64,000 bases of DNA, taken from assembly GCA_038030265.1 (NCBI GenBank), contig CM075941.1, forward strand, positions 39,804,164-39,868,163. Direction: 5' to 3'. Under the pieces are notes generated by a model, which worked only from the letters and a program-made list of their open reading frames with translations, had not been told where the DNA came from and ran no database searches. A program made the position numbers and the translations under genes. Positions 20,790-32,645 of this stretch are shown here, one piece after another (position 1 is the first letter of the stretch; every line of letters begins with the position of its first letter). The stretch is from Corythucha ciliata (taxonomy: Eukaryota > Arthropoda > Insecta > Hemiptera > Tingidae).

Positions 20790-21204
20790 AACTATAGTAA
20801 TAGTTCAGTTGAGCCGCCTAAGCATGGCTGTAGAACAGTCGAAACTCGGCCGTATCACTGCTTCTGTAGCCAGTTAATCTACAGAGTATCTTCAGTAGTA
20901 CTACTGAGTTTCGACTGCGTCATAACCGAGCAGCACTTTTCTTCGGAACAATAGCAGTCGAACCTCAACTGAATGAAATATTTAATAGGTTGCATTCCCA
21001 ACGAAGCTCGTCTGAAATTCTGCGTCTTTCGGCTGAAAAGGTGTATATGTTCGTCAGCGAACCATAGTCGCAAAAATTATTTCTTCGACCCCATCACAGC
21101 CGAAAAACTTTCGGCTGTAAATTCGTTTAACTCGACTGCGTTTTCAGACTGCCAACGTTCGACTGCTTTCACCGCCGAAAATGCCCATTTTTTTTCTCAG
21201 TGTG
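20790..21204. repeat. Structured segment rich in CAGTCGAA / TTCGACTG motifs
   Basis: At least seven copies of CAGTCGAA, TTCGACTG or TTCGGCTG in both orientations, including CAGTCGAAACTCGG opposed by GAGTTTCGACTG. It resembles the subterminal region of a non-autonomous DNA transposon. Boundaries are not defined. Confidence 0.35.
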
Positions 21205-21800
21205 GTTATTCACCCCGAGTTACCGATTCCGACCTTCGAGCGGTCACCGAGCGACTGGATGGACCGACCTATGTGCCCCCTGAACTAGCCCAGGACGATT
21301 TGCGGAAGAAGATTCTAATCGAGCAGGAGAAATGGACGAAGAGAGACATCGCCCCCGAGGTGAATTTCGAAGTAGGACAACTCGTCTACTTACGACGAGC
21401 GCCAAACCCAAATTCCGGAGACCCAACGAAACTACAACCCAAGTACCGAGGCCCCTTGGTGGTCTTGAGCCGCCTACCGGGTGACGCCTATCGTGTGGCT
21501 TCCCTTCGGGACGAACCAAATCGACGCTACGTGACCGTCGCTCACGTATCTTCCCTTAAGAAATTCGATGGAGACGACGAGGACGCCGAGGGTGGAGACA
21601 CCGACTCGGAGACGAGCGAGTCTGCCGAATCAGAGATGGACTGGTCTGATGCTCAGCGACGACTAACGGCCCTCAGAGAAGAATACTCTGACCCGGAGAC
21701 GAGAGCCGAGCCGATGCCTACCACGTCGGACGGAGGTGCGAGACGACCGAGGAGGGAGAGGATGGTACCGAAACGTTTCGAGGACTATCTTTTGGAATGA
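21205..21800 (+). pseudogene. Ty3/gypsy pol C-terminus (integrase tail), element A
   Basis: The frame carries the basic post-core region of a gypsy integrase: VNFEVGQLVYLRRAPNPNS, then LQPKYRGPLVVLSRLPGDAY and YVTVAHVSSLKKF (GPY/F-like module). A long acidic tail follows, and the frame ends EDYLLE at 21800. The catalytic integrase, RNase H and RT are absent. The sequence upstream is unrelated, so the element is 5'-truncated. Its LTR follows. Confidence 0.75.
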
Positions 21801-22166
21801 CAGTGGTCGCGAATGAATTGTAAATAGCATTTAGAATTGTTTAACGATACTTATTGTGAATTTTTTTCTTTTTACTTGGAGTTTACCTTGCTTATTTTGT
21901 TATTTGTTTGACGGCTTGTCTTATATAAATCGAGGGCGATTGCTTCGGATGGCCGAGAGTGTAGTCTGAAGAAATCTCTGACGTCATGGGTGGCTGGTCG
22001 ATTGAGGAGGTGGGTGGGAGCGAGGGAGGATGGAAGTTAGAGAGAGAGAGTAGAGAGTAAGATGAGAGTGAATAAAGAGCGTCTCGTGAAAAGAAGTATC
22101 TTGAATCCGTTTTTATTTAAATTATCCTGATCGCGGTTGTTAACCAAGGAGCGAAAATAGTTAACA
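21801..22166 (+). mobile_element. 3' LTR of gypsy element A
   Basis: A non-coding block with AATAAA at about 22072 and a terminus ...AATAGTTAACA at 22166. A second copy of its distal part lies at 31637-31848 with the same terminus, which defines the right end. The left end is not fixed. The block abuts a gag fragment of another gypsy element without spacer. Confidence 0.65.
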
Positions 22167-25100
22167 TGCTTGACCCAGAATTAAGGGATCGTCTGTTGAG
22201 AGAACTGTCACTCAAACTGAATTCTGCTTTACGTTTGGCTATAGCTGCAGAGCTCGCTAAAAAACAGGCAGCAGAGCTTACCAGCGATAATTTCGAGCAT
22301 CGGGTTTACGCCATAAATCGGTCTTCCTCCAGGCCTGTTACACGGGGATCCTACAACGTCACTCAGAGACCCTGCCGTAATTGCGGGTCCATCCACGCAT
22401 ACCGGCAATGCCCTGCTTTTAAACAACAGTGCCACAACTGTTCAAAGTTGAACCACTTCGCTAAGATGTGCCGACAGAAAAAATCGGTAGCTGCGCTTAC
22501 GGCGCTCACGACCAATCCACGAGAGGAGCAAGAGGCACAAGTTTTGGGAAGTATCCACCTCAAAACCAACAAAATGACGCCCGAAGACGACGAGAGATTT
22601 TTCATCGGCAGCATTTGCGAATCAAACAAAGATTGGTATGAATATTTGCGTATTAATGGGAATTGTTACAAGTTTAAGATTGATACGGGGGCCCAATGTG
22701 ACATAATAAATTACGAAACAGCTCGTAAACTTAGAATAACCCTTCATAAATCAGCGGTAAAGTTAAATAATTACAACGGGACCCCCATAGATGTAATGGG
22801 AAAAGTAACACTTGCATGCTCTTTCAAAAATAATGATTTTGATATTGTTTTCTTTGTCGTCGATAGTAAGGCACCATGCATTCTGGGCCTGAGGTCAATT
22901 AAGCGGTTGGGCCTCATTTCCCCAATAGTTGAGCACAAAGTCTCGGTGGTGGTAAATGATTCCTTTCGAGATTCAATATATTTTAAGTTCGAACATGTTT
23001 TTTCAAAATTGGGTTCAGTGGGACAGCCCTACAAAATAAAGCTTAAAACGGATAGTGTGCCCGTTGTGGAGCATCCGCGGAAAATTCCATTTAAACTAGA
23101 AGAATCTGTCAAGCAAGAATTGGACAGGATGGTCCATCTAAAAATAATTAAGAAAGTTACTGAGCCCACAGAATGGGTTTCCTCCATGGTCATAGTCCAG
23201 AAACCGAATAAATCCGTACGACTCTGCTTGGATCCCCAAAATTTAAATAAATGCATTCTGCGAGAACATTATAAATTGCCCGTTTTTGAGGAGTTAGTTG
23301 CAGATTTAGCAGGTGCCAAGTATTTTTCGGTGCTAGATGCAAATAATGGGTTCTACCAGATTCCTTAGCACGAACAAAGTCAGCCTCTTACGACGTTCAA
23401 CGCTGGTAAATTTGGTCGTTTTTACTACCTAAAATTGCCGTTCGGGATCAATTCAGCCCCAGAGGTTTTTCACAGAGTATTTTCAAGTATATTTCAAGAC
23501 CTGCCAGGTACAAGATGCTATTTGGACGACATACTAGTTTGGGGAACAACTGAAACCGAGCATGACAACCGGCTTATGGCGGCTTTGGCCCGTGCTAGTG
23601 ATGCTGGAGTTAGTCTAAATTTTCAAAAGTGCAAATTCAAACTAACACAAGTCAAATACGTTGGTCATAACCTGACCCATGAAGGGGTCAAACCAGATCC
23701 GTCAATAATAAAGGCAATACATGAAGTGACCAAACCAAAAAGTAAGAGAGAAGTGCAGACACTTTTAGGTATGATTACCTACGTCTGTAAATTTATCCCT
23801 AATCTATCGGATAACACAAAAAATATACGGACACTTCTTAAAGATAACATGGAATTCGTTTGGACCCACTCTCACGACTTTGAATTCCAAACACTTAAAA
23901 ATACACTGACGTCACAGCCAGTTTTACGTTACTATGACCCGAAAAAACCTGTAGTTGTATCTGTTGATAGTAGCAGTACAGGTCTAGGGGCTGCCCTCCT
24001 TCAGGAAAACTTACCAATCGCCTACGCATCAAAAGCTCTGTCAGAAACACAGTGCCGGTGGGCTCAAATTGAAAAAGAGCTCCTTGCATGCGTTTTTGGC
24101 TGCGAAAAATTCCGCCAATATATTTATGGCTCTCCTACTGTCGTTGAGACTGACCACAAACCTCTAGAGGCTATTTTCCGAAAGCCCATGAGCGACACAC
24201 CCTTGCGTTTGCAACGCCTGAGATTACGACTTCAAGGTTATGACGTAACCATACAATATAAGCCCGGTAAAGAACTTTTACTGGCTGACGCTCTGTCACG
24301 TCATCATCCTCCGATCAAAACACAGGAAGATGATTTCGACAAAAATATGGACTTACACGTGTGTGCTGTGGTGCAAAATTTGAACTTTTCCGATGATAAA
24401 CTGGAGCTGTTCAAGAAAGAAACAAAGAAGGACACAGATTTACAACAAATCCTGCACTATGTACAAACTGGCTGGCCGTCAAAACATGAAGTGCCATTAA
24501 ACATCAGGTATTACTATTCTATCCAAAACGAATTGTTCGAGGCGGAAGGCTTGTTATTCAAAAACCTGTCAGTAGTCGTCCCGCAGTCTCTACGGAGAAA
24601 AATGCTTGATCTTCTCCACTATAGCCATCTGGGTATAGATAAGTGTAAAAGAAGAGCTCGGAACCTCATATTTTGGCCATTCATTAACAAAGATATAAGT
24701 GAATTTGTAGAGCAATGTAAAACTTGCTTAAAATACAAAAAGAACCATTCAAAGGAACCGTTGCTACTGCGTCCTGTCCCCGAAACACCGTGGTCCACCA
24801 TAGGTGCTGATGTCTTCTTTTACAAGGGGAATAATTACCTACTAGTCGTTGATTATTTCAGTAAATATATTGAAGTGGTCCCCTTGAGAGATTTAAGTGC
24901 TGACTCGATAATTGTTGCCCTCAAGTCACATTTTGCGCGATTCGGGGTTCCAGACCTACTGTATTCAGACCAGTCAAAATCGCAGTTCACCAATTTTAAA
25001 TTTGCCAACTTTAAACAGCAATGGGGTTTTCGTCACATTTGTTCTTCGCCATATTTTGCGCAATCGAACGGAATGGTTGAAAGGCATATACAAATCTTTA

Positions 25101-25696
25101 AGACACTATTATATAAAGCTGATTATGACAAAAAAGACCCGTATATGGCCCTTTTAGAGTACAGAAATACTCCCATTGACGACAATATACAATCACCTAG
25201 CCAGATAATGTTTGGGCGACAAGTTAAGGGGTTACTAATTACAAGGGCTGATACTTCAGTTCAAGACTACAGTAAAATCAGGGATAGTTTGGTAAACAAA
25301 TTTGAAACTTACAAACGCTGTCACGACAAAAGGCACAGCCGACAATTACAAGGTTTTAAGCCATTAGAAAATGTCCTAGTGCGTGACCCAGTGCATCAAA
25401 TGGTACCAGCGACGATCGTTCGAGAGGCTGACAAACCCCTCTCGTATGTGGTAGAAATGCCAACAGGGAACCAAGTGGAGCGCAATAGGTTTCACCTTTT
25501 TAAAAATCCTGCTTCCGGGAGTGCTCCACAGCCGACAAGCCAAAATAATCCTCCATGCAATAGGGAAATAGTTCCTAATATCAGTGCAAACTTTAGATAT
25601 GCGGTCACAGAGGAAGTTACCCACAATGACCATTATACCACTTCAAAAGGTCGCACTGTGAAAATGCCAGCCTATTTACGTGACTTTCAAAAATAA
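22166..25696 (+). pseudogene. Ty3/gypsy gag-pol (element B), 5'-truncated, one in-frame stop
   Basis: One continuous frame apart from a TAG at 23366-23368. Order: end of gag helix (LRDRLLRELSLKLNSALRLA), two zinc knuckles (CRNCGSIHAYRQCPA and CHNCSKLNHFAKMC), aspartic protease (KFKIDTGAQCDII), reverse transcriptase (SVLDANNGFYQIP and CYLDDILVWG), RNase H (VVSVDSSSTGLGAALLQ), integrase HHCC (HYSHLGIDKCKRR and CKTCLKYKK) and DDE core (GADVFF, LYSDQSKSQF, NGMVERH). The stop falls in RT right after FYQIP, where a sense codon is expected. The 5' LTR and most of gag are missing; the frame begins at the junction with the LTR of element A. Expected function is self-replication by reverse transcription; this copy is dead or needs stop readthrough. 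Confidence 0.9.
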
Positions 25697-26010
25697 TAAG
25701 GATAAATACCGCCGCATGACCTTACTCTCAAGTAATCTTGTATTGATTCTAGTAGTTATTATGTTAACATTATAAGTATTTCGTTTGTTGTCATTTTTAT
25801 CGCTTAGTTGTTTCAAGTAATTTTTTCGCTCTCTCATTCCTACAGATACAGGAGAGGAAATCATGCTTAAGTGATGTAGGATTACAACATTATGTCGCTA
25901 TTACGTTTGTACACTATTACGTTTGCTTCTAACTAAGTTAAGTTTTGTCTTTGTTCTTGCCGTTCTGAATATGACATATTTTCTAAATTTCATCATCTGA
26001 AAAGGGGGGA

Positions 26011-26293
26011 TGTCAGGGGTTAGCAATACGATGGCTCTACGTAGTCGAGGAGGCTTGTGAAGGTTGCTCCCGTGTGGGGAGGCGGAGATAAAAGGATAAG
26101 ACAATAAAGTACAAAACGTGAATTCGGACTTGCTTAATTAACGAGTAAAATGAGTATTGATCATCACCGTATTGACACTCTTCGCTCCTTCGGTGGATCC
26201 AGAATAAAACGCTGCGAATTATCGAACAATGCCTTATTATTTCGACTGTGGGTTTATTATTCATGGATGTAGTCAAATCCGGCTTGAAATTAC
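26011..26293 (+). mobile_element. 3' LTR of gypsy element B
   Basis: A purine tract (GAAAAGGGGGG) ends at 26009 and is followed by TGTCAGGGGTTAGCAATACG. The likely end is ...GGCTTGAAATTACA at 26293, giving TG...CA and about 283 bases. AATAAA occurs near 26204. The 5' LTR is absent, so the boundaries rest on the polypurine tract and terminal dinucleotides. Confidence 0.65.
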
Positions 26294-26599
26294 ATGAAAA
26301 TCGACACTCCACTCCACATCCTTTGAAAATCCCCATTTTGGACCCGCTTTTGGCCCATAAAACCCAAGGAGGTTATTTGATCTAACTGATGAGATGTTAG
26401 GACCAACTAGACCCCAAATGGAGTCTATGTGCGAAAGAACGAGTTTTTTCGAGCAATCCTAGGGCAAGATATGGCCCGGACGGCGGACGGGAATTTTTTT
26501 TTTATTGCAGATTTGGATTCTACGCACTTTGAAACGTAAAACTACAAATTTTGAGGGGGGGTCAAAAAATTGTTTTTGCGATACGATTACGAAGACTTA
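26294..26599. other. Non-coding flank of element B
   Basis: No gene or repeat recognised. Confidence 0.35.
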
Positions 26600-26648
26600 T
26601 TATTGAGAAATAATAAGCCAAAAAGCTACGAGGTGCTTACACTCTCCT

Positions 26649-26908
26649 AGAATAAAGTACGAAAGAGTCATTAGTGAAAAGAGGAAATTACAACTAAAAC
26701 TACCTTGAGAGGCAGCACAGTCCATGCACTGGCCATTGAGGACTTTGTCTTCCCTTTCATCTATTTGCACTCGAACCGAGTATGATTTTTTTGAAACTTT
26801 GTGTTCCGGCGTCACTCTCGCAAACAAAGTGACGACGCCTTGAACTCTTTGAAGCTCCACGTACCCCACACTCTGGTCGCCGTAGCTCTGCCTTGAGGCC
26901 CTGTTCAA
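26649..26908 (-). pseudogene. SWIM zinc-finger fragment of a YqaJ-type transposon protein
   Basis: Minus-strand coding with SVRVQIDEREDKVLNGQC and CMDCAASQ, then after a short intron (GTAGTT...TTCTAG, about 54 bases) GECKHLVAFW. Together these give the CxC...CxH SWIM pattern that precedes YqaJ nuclease domains in many arthropod mobile-element proteins. Only this exon pair is present; the nuclease is not adjacent. Other YqaJ pieces lie at 40.7 and 50.6-51.7 kb. Confidence 0.5.
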
Positions 26909-27434
26909 GTAGAGGATACATAGTATAAAAGTGACGTAGAGAATGTCATGATTATCAAGTTGTTAATTATTAATTCTTACCTATCTAACTTCACCCCTCG
27001 AGACTCGACGCTGTTCCCATCGACGTTGTCGTTGATGAAAGAAACAACAGCAAATATTGATAAACGTGGAAGATTCGCTGTTGTCGCTTTTTCGAAATCT
27101 TTTCTGGCCAACATTTTTTAAAAGCAAGCGAAATATTCGACATAAAACCACTTGCACAATCCAAAATGAAGTCACAAGACACAATCACAACAAACGTTGA
27201 ACCTATCTGTCAGTCTGTCTCACTCAACACCTTGAGTTGGCCATCACCACGGTGTAACAACTCCAGGGCGGGGATATGACGAATTAGGCACATGAACGTC
27301 CCGTGCAAACTGAAGTCGTTTCAAACAGGGGGAATTTTTTTTGGACATTCGAAAAATCATTAAAAATAAAATAAACGTTTTTTTGGAAAATTAACTTCAC
27401 GTAGTCTCTTAGGATAGCAAGTGCTATCATTGGT
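26909..27434. other. Non-coding spacer
   Basis: No supported gene. Short frames on the minus strand at 26981-27188 overlap each other and have no recognisable content. Confidence 0.35.
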
Positions 27435-27740
27435 GTGAATTTCAAAAATTATGTTAGTTCCTCATTGGCCAGAAGAATTTCTGAGCGGTACACAATTTTC
27501 GGGGATAACAAAATCAACACTAGGAACTATGTTGTTTATAAGGGGTTCAGAATTTCAACAGATTCGAGGGACAGCGTATGCCAGCTTCATAATGACTTGG
27601 TTGTTAAAATCGATCGATTTGAGTCACGGGGACGGGGAGAAGACATAATTTTGGACTGCAAAATTCTTGAGGTGCGTGAGTTGTATGACGCTCCTTGTAA
27701 TTCCAAGATTTTGGGAATGTTTTCTAGTAAAAGCGGGTAA
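27435..27740 (+). pseudogene. C-terminal fragment of an uncharacterised transposon-associated protein
   Basis: An open frame with YKGFRISTDSRDSVCQLHND, LVVKIDRFESRG and ILDCKILEVRELYDAPCNSK. After a break it is followed by INEIKAKCIYNEM and VVLVVIHTTL. This beta-rich arrangement occurs at the end of long proteins carried by animal CACTA-like elements. It has no start codon of its own and no neighbour from the same element. Confidence 0.3.
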
Positions 27741-28526
27741 AAGAATTTCGATTAAAATTAATGAAATAAAAGCAAAATGTATTTACAATGAAATGAAGCA
27801 GGTCGTTCTTGTTGTAATTCACACTACATTGTGATTCCCTGAAACGTATAAGGATTATTTTAAAGAAATATTTTCGCCCAAATTATGGGTTACTATAGAG
27901 TTAAGAAAATTTATAAATAGAAATGGTCACTTTCACGCAATAGAACAAGGGATAAAGAAGTATACAACAGCCATTTGGCAAAAATTAAGATCAAACATAA
28001 TTGAATTTCCAACTACATATTTGGTTCGTAATTTGCTATACAATAGACCAACACGAGCTGTTATCCTTTTTTTTTATTTCAGACGTCCAGTAAAGTAATG
28101 AAACCATACGTCGTTGTCGGATTCGTCGCGGCCAAGATACCGTCGAAGTCATTCCATCTTGTTGGCTTGTGGGCAAAACCACGGTTGAATGGCCTAAATG
28201 CTCACCTAAGAAGATTACAGACCTTATTAATTCTGGTTCACCGCCAGGCCACGATTGGACGGATCTTGAAATACACATTTTTTGTTTCACTCGTTAGTAT
28301 AATCTTTAATGAATGAATAAGCCACGCCTATTTGACCATCACAGCCCTTTAATTCATTTATTGTTCATCAGGAAGCCTGAAGCGAGGCAAAGAAAAAGCG
28401 GCGCAGGCAACCCTGACATCCAATGTGGAATCGTCTGACTCGAGCGAGAACTTTTCAAAAAATTCAGAAGAACAAGAAGTGGATATCGTCTGATTCCGAA
28501 AACGATGGGGACGCCATTGAATGTAG

Positions 28527-29981
28527 GGGGACCTTGAGTTTGGGCGAGGTGACAGTGAAATGTCTGTTGATAGGCAATGTGTTTGGGCCAAAGGGCAACG
28601 ATGGATTTGGGCGAGCGATAGTTTATCTCCGTTCCTACACTCGCGGTCAGGCAGTTGGTGTTTGAGTCGGATCCGTGCGCGATGGACATCGTACTATCAT
28701 CCAAATTCACCAGCCGGCGTGGAAATCTCGTTATTGTGATTGACAAGTTTAAATTTTCGCTATCCCGCACGTTGATGGACGGGTCAAAAACGTTTCGGTG
28801 TTGTAATAAAAAATCAAAGTGTAATGCTACCGTTAGTACTGATTCGACAGTGTCGCGAGTTGTAGCCGCCAAACTGCAGCACACCCACGAATGTATGTGA
28901 TGTTCGCCTTTCTCCAAGCAAAAACAAAAGAAATGTACGTCAAGTTTTGGATGACTGTGAAGACCCTGACTTTATCCCTGACTAAGTGTGATTTTAACAT
29001 AGCGGTGTTTCACGTAGATTTCGAAAGAGCAGCCCACACTGCAATAATGGAATGTTTCCCGAGCTCGACTATTTACGGGTGTACATTCCATTTAACCCAA
29101 GCGTGGTACCGGCGACTGCAAAGGAGCAAACACCTCCGAAGACACTTCGTAAACAAAACGGAGACAGGGCTTTGGCTCAAAAATTTTTTTTCTCTGCCCT
29201 TTTTGCCGCACGAATTGGTTTACAATGCGTTCTTGAGTTTGATGGAAGCTGCACCCTTGGAAACTACAGCGTTCACGTACTACATTCTGACGAACTATAT
29301 TGAGGAGGGGTGCACGTTTCCACCAAAGCTTTGGGCTGCTGCGCCACCCGAGAGTTCTTTGAGGACGACTAACGGAGCGGAATCTTTCCACAGCGACTAC
29401 AATCGACAGTTTTATTCCCCTCATCCCCACATCCATCTGGTCGTCGCTGTACTCAAAGAAATCCAGGAAGAAAGCCAGTTGAAGTGTACCAGCATAACAA
29501 AAGGTAAACAATTTTGATGGATTTGATCGATTTTTGGATGTAATAGCAGTCAGTTTCAATGATTATAACTTTTCCCACCAGGATCTAAAAACTTCTTGAA
29601 GAAAGCGACCCGCGATATGTACGAAGCGCTCAACGATGCATGGGTACAGTACGGGGAGGACAGCGACATTTCGAAATATTTGGCGGCCATTAGCGTCCGC
29701 TACCAACACGGCATTGATGATGAGGATGAGCAGTAAACTTTTTTCATGACAAAAATACAAATTGTAAATTGCTTCTTTACGTGCTTCTAAACTTTTTTCA
29801 TGACAAAAATACTAATTGTAAATTGCTTCTTTACGTGCCCGACAAAATAGAGTGGTTTTCGTCCATTTTCTTCGTTCGCCCAAATCCATTCCCCTTTGCC
29901 TCGGGCACTCGCCCAAAACCATCGCAATTTTCGCCCAAACCCATTGCGTTTTTGGACCGTTCGCCCAAACTCAATTCCCCC
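28527..29981 (+). mobile_element. MULE (Mutator-like element) with 8-bp target duplication
   Basis: The duplication GAATGTAG lies at 28519-28526 and 29982-29989. Termini are inverted: GGGGACCTTGAGTTTGGGCGA on the left against GGGGGAATTGAGTTTGGGCGA read inward from the right. Both subterminal regions carry repeated TTTGGGCGA motifs (three left, four right). DUF4806 copies b and c, which lack the insert, read straight through the same site (CATTGAATGTAGCAGTAAG). The 1455-bp element encodes a shortened FLYWCH/MULE transposase. A 49-bp tandem duplication lies at about 29738-29842. Confidence 0.88.
28655..29735 (+). pseudogene. MULE transposase with FLYWCH zinc finger, internally deleted
   Basis: The FLYWCH-like domain is SRRGNLVIVIDKFKF, KTFRCCNKKSKCNA and LQHTHEC (28655-28897). 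After a deletion and frame change, the C-terminal part of the MULE catalytic domain follows (28990-29517): VDFERAAHTAIMECF, YGCTFHLTQAWYRRLQ and TTNGAESFHSDYNRQF. A final exon (29581-29735, GSKNFLKKATRDMYEAL) is joined through an intron with GTAAAC donor and CCACCAG acceptor. The first two catalytic carboxylates fall in the deleted stretch, so it is not functional. Confidence 0.75.
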
Positions 29982-31177
29982 GAATGTAGAAGTAAGAAAA
30001 AAAAATACTCTCTTCCTCCGCCACCACAGCAAATTTTGTCGTCCTCGTCTACTCCATATCAGCCAGAAGGTAAATTTTAATCGAATGTCATGAATTGTTT
30101 TGGTGCTGTGATTACACGTTACTGTTTTTACGCACAGAGACGAATATTCTGCCGCCAATCACGCCTCAGCCAGAAGAACGAACCCCTTCGTGTAAGTTTG
30201 AAATTTGAATAAATAAGAAGTAAATATATAAGACTGGAAGTTATAAATGATCCAGATTTCAACACACCACCACACGTCATTCACGAGAACAAAAAAAGGT
30301 TTTGGATCAGTGATAATCAGAGTAATCAATAAGGCTTTGGTTTTTGTGATCACAGAGCTTACCTAATTAATAATTTCCAAAAATCTCAACAGAATCAGTT
30401 GATGGTGTAGCAAATTTTCTACACTGGAAAACAATAGAACAGACCTATAATATGAGTTAGTTGAAATGCTTCATCATGAAAACCCCTGTCTGTTACATTT
30501 TAATCAATTTATACATTATAAATAACGTATTTTTCAGACATTAAAGTCATTCTTCGAAATCTTGAAGAAGGAAGTGATCGAAATCAAACAATCGATGGTC
30601 ACAACGTCTGCACCCCCCCAACACGCCAGCTGGAACAAACCTACCAACCTGCCCGTTCGACTTACCAGTTAAGACTTGTGAAGAGCTCCTCCGGATGGAA
30701 AAGGAATTGGAGAACACTGGGGTTCAGTCTCAACTGGTAATAATACTTGATTTTTTTCTCAGATTTGAACTTGGTTGTGTATTAACGTAAATTAAATTTC
30801 ACAGTCCCATTACTTATTGACTGCGACTACACATGGAAGGAATCAAAGGACTTTCATTTTAGCGGTGACGAGGAAATGCCTTAGCAAGGATGTAGCTACG
30901 AAGTACAGTATTTATGGCAAGAAAGGGAAAATGACATTCTCCACTTTAAAGTTATTCCATATCTTGATTGGTACGAAACGTAACTATTTCATTTCACACG
31001 GTGAGCTCGTTTTTGACAACATATTTTTTAGCCGTCGCCAAAATGAAGTTCAATGGTGAATCCGAAGCGGTTGTGAAGGACCTCGGAAAGGTTCTTGCAG
31101 AGGCACGAGACTGGGATAGGAGCAGAAAGAAAGCAAGAGACAGTGCTGGCGAGGACGATGTATTTACCGGTCCTTGA

Positions 31178-31636
31178 TAATAAAAATAACAACGGATACA
31201 ACCAGTGTACGTATGATATCCTTCAGACTGATTTTTACTTTTTTTTAATTTTCACTTTTATTTATACTTTTACTGATTTTACTGAGTTATCTTTAGATTT
31301 TACTGATTTTTTTAATTATACGAAAATAAAGACCTTTTATCCCGAAAGCATTAATATTTATTTCAAATGTAACCTAATGTTTTACGCACAATGTTGATTC
31401 ATATGGTTCGCCCAATAACCAGAAATATTTAGTCGTAATACGGCTTCATGAGAGAAATAATATTTTACGTGATTGTTTTCCAAGATTGATGAATGATGTA
31501 AACAATATTGATCAATCTTGGGTGCGAATATTGGGATATTAAAAAAAAGTCTTCCGTTAATTATTTCGTAACACTGTTGACCAATATTAAATAATGTTGA
31601 ATATGAATATTACCCAATAAATGTGTGCTACTTGGG
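31178..31636. other. AT-rich non-coding sequence
   Basis: Pyrimidine-rich stretches and repeated GATTTTACTGA-like text at 31270-31310. No gene. Confidence 0.35.
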
Positions 31637-31848
31637 TTCGGATGGCCGAGAGTGTAATCTAAAATCTCTGACGTCACGAGTGGCTTTTTGAGTGAGGAGT
31701 TGGGTGGGAGAGAGAGAGTATATAGAGTGAGAGAGTAGTGAGAAAGAGGGTGTCGAATAAAAGAGTCTCGTGGAAAAGCAATTTGAATCCGTCTTTATTT
31801 CATCCATCCTGGTCGCGGTTGTTAACAAAAGGCGAAAAATAGTTAACA
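31637..31848 (+). repeat. Partial LTR related to gypsy element A
   Basis: From TTCGGATGGCCGAGAGTGTA to AATAGTTAACA it matches 21947-22166 closely, with the same GGTCGCGGTTGTTAAC block before the end. The 5' portion is missing. No internal region follows, so this is a truncated or solo LTR. Confidence 0.75.
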
Positions 31849-32377
31849 AGCCTAATAATGATTTCCTTAGACTCCATAGTAGCGTAATTTTTGAGCGCCC
31901 TTTTGCAGTACATCCCTATATCTTCCAAGGATCCAAAAAACGCTGATACTCTCACCTTTCAAAAAAAGTTAAAGCTAAAGCTGCGACTCAGTACTTTGTT
32001 GGGGTTAATGATATTACTGTTTTACCCTGTGTTACCAAGCCTCGTTTTGTTCATTTTTCTAATAAAGTATAACGTAGCTTTAAATTTATAGCCACTAATA
32101 TTATTGAAGTTGGGAGTCGCCTTTTATTTCCGATTCAGTTTTTATTTTGTTATTGCTAGGCCGTGACAAAAATATCGTCGACCAGCAGAAAGAGACGTCT
32201 TTTGCCTCAACCAGGTGCCACGAATGCCTCGCGAATTAATTATTTTGTCTTGCTAAAACCGTGAGTTATTTTCATCTTTTTTTTTTTTTTTCATTTCGTG
32301 CATTTTTAAAAAATAAAATTTGGGTTTCTTAATTTGACCCCCAAAAAAGTACTTAAATTGTACTGATCGAGCTCAAA
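31849..32377. other. Non-coding spacer
   Basis: No supported gene. Confidence 0.3.
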
Positions 32378-32645
32378 TTCACCCATGGAGGTAGGAATAA
32401 GTGGAGGGAGGGAAACGCATTTTTCGTGAAGCCGGTCGCCATTACTACACACCATCTGTTATCAGGCCTCACCCAACAAAAACATTGACAATTTGATACT
32501 TGATCAGTGAAAAAGTGATAAATTCCCCTCCCGTCCTCTCTAGGTAAATGATAACAGTGGGTGTGTAATGGCGGAAAAACCGGCTTCACATGTTTCTACA
32601 TTAAAAAAGCCTTTCTCTCTCTCCACTTGTTCCTACCTCCATGAA
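32378..32645. repeat. Imperfect foldback element
   Basis: CCCATGGAGGTAGGAA at 32381 is opposed by TTCCTACCTCCATGAA at about 32632. GAAGCCGGTCGCCATTAC is opposed by GTAATGGCGGAAAAACCGG, and TCTGTTATCA by TGATAACAGT. Arms are about 80-95 bases with a short centre. It is non-coding, probably a MITE. Confidence 0.6.

Larger units (their letters stand above)
28077..31177 (+). pseudogene. DUF4806-type gene (copy a), multi-exon, split by a MULE
   Basis: Exons inferred from splice sites and homology to copies at 41 and 46.5 kb. An N-terminal exon starts near 28077 after TTTATTTCAG and includes RRGQDTVEVIPSCWLV and VEWPKCSPKKITDLI. A second exon begins near 28372 (CATCAG|GAAGCC) and is broken by a MULE at 28526. 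It resumes at 29990 (SLPPPPQQILSSSSTPYQPE). Further exons lie near 30138-30194, 30537-30737 (LPVKTCEELLRMEKELEN), 30804-30971 and 31032-31177, with the DUF4806 region ending KKARDSAGEDDVFTGP. A one-base shift is likely in the 30537-30737 exon. Function is unknown; the family is common and multi-copy in arthropods, often next to mobile DNA. Confidence 0.6.
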
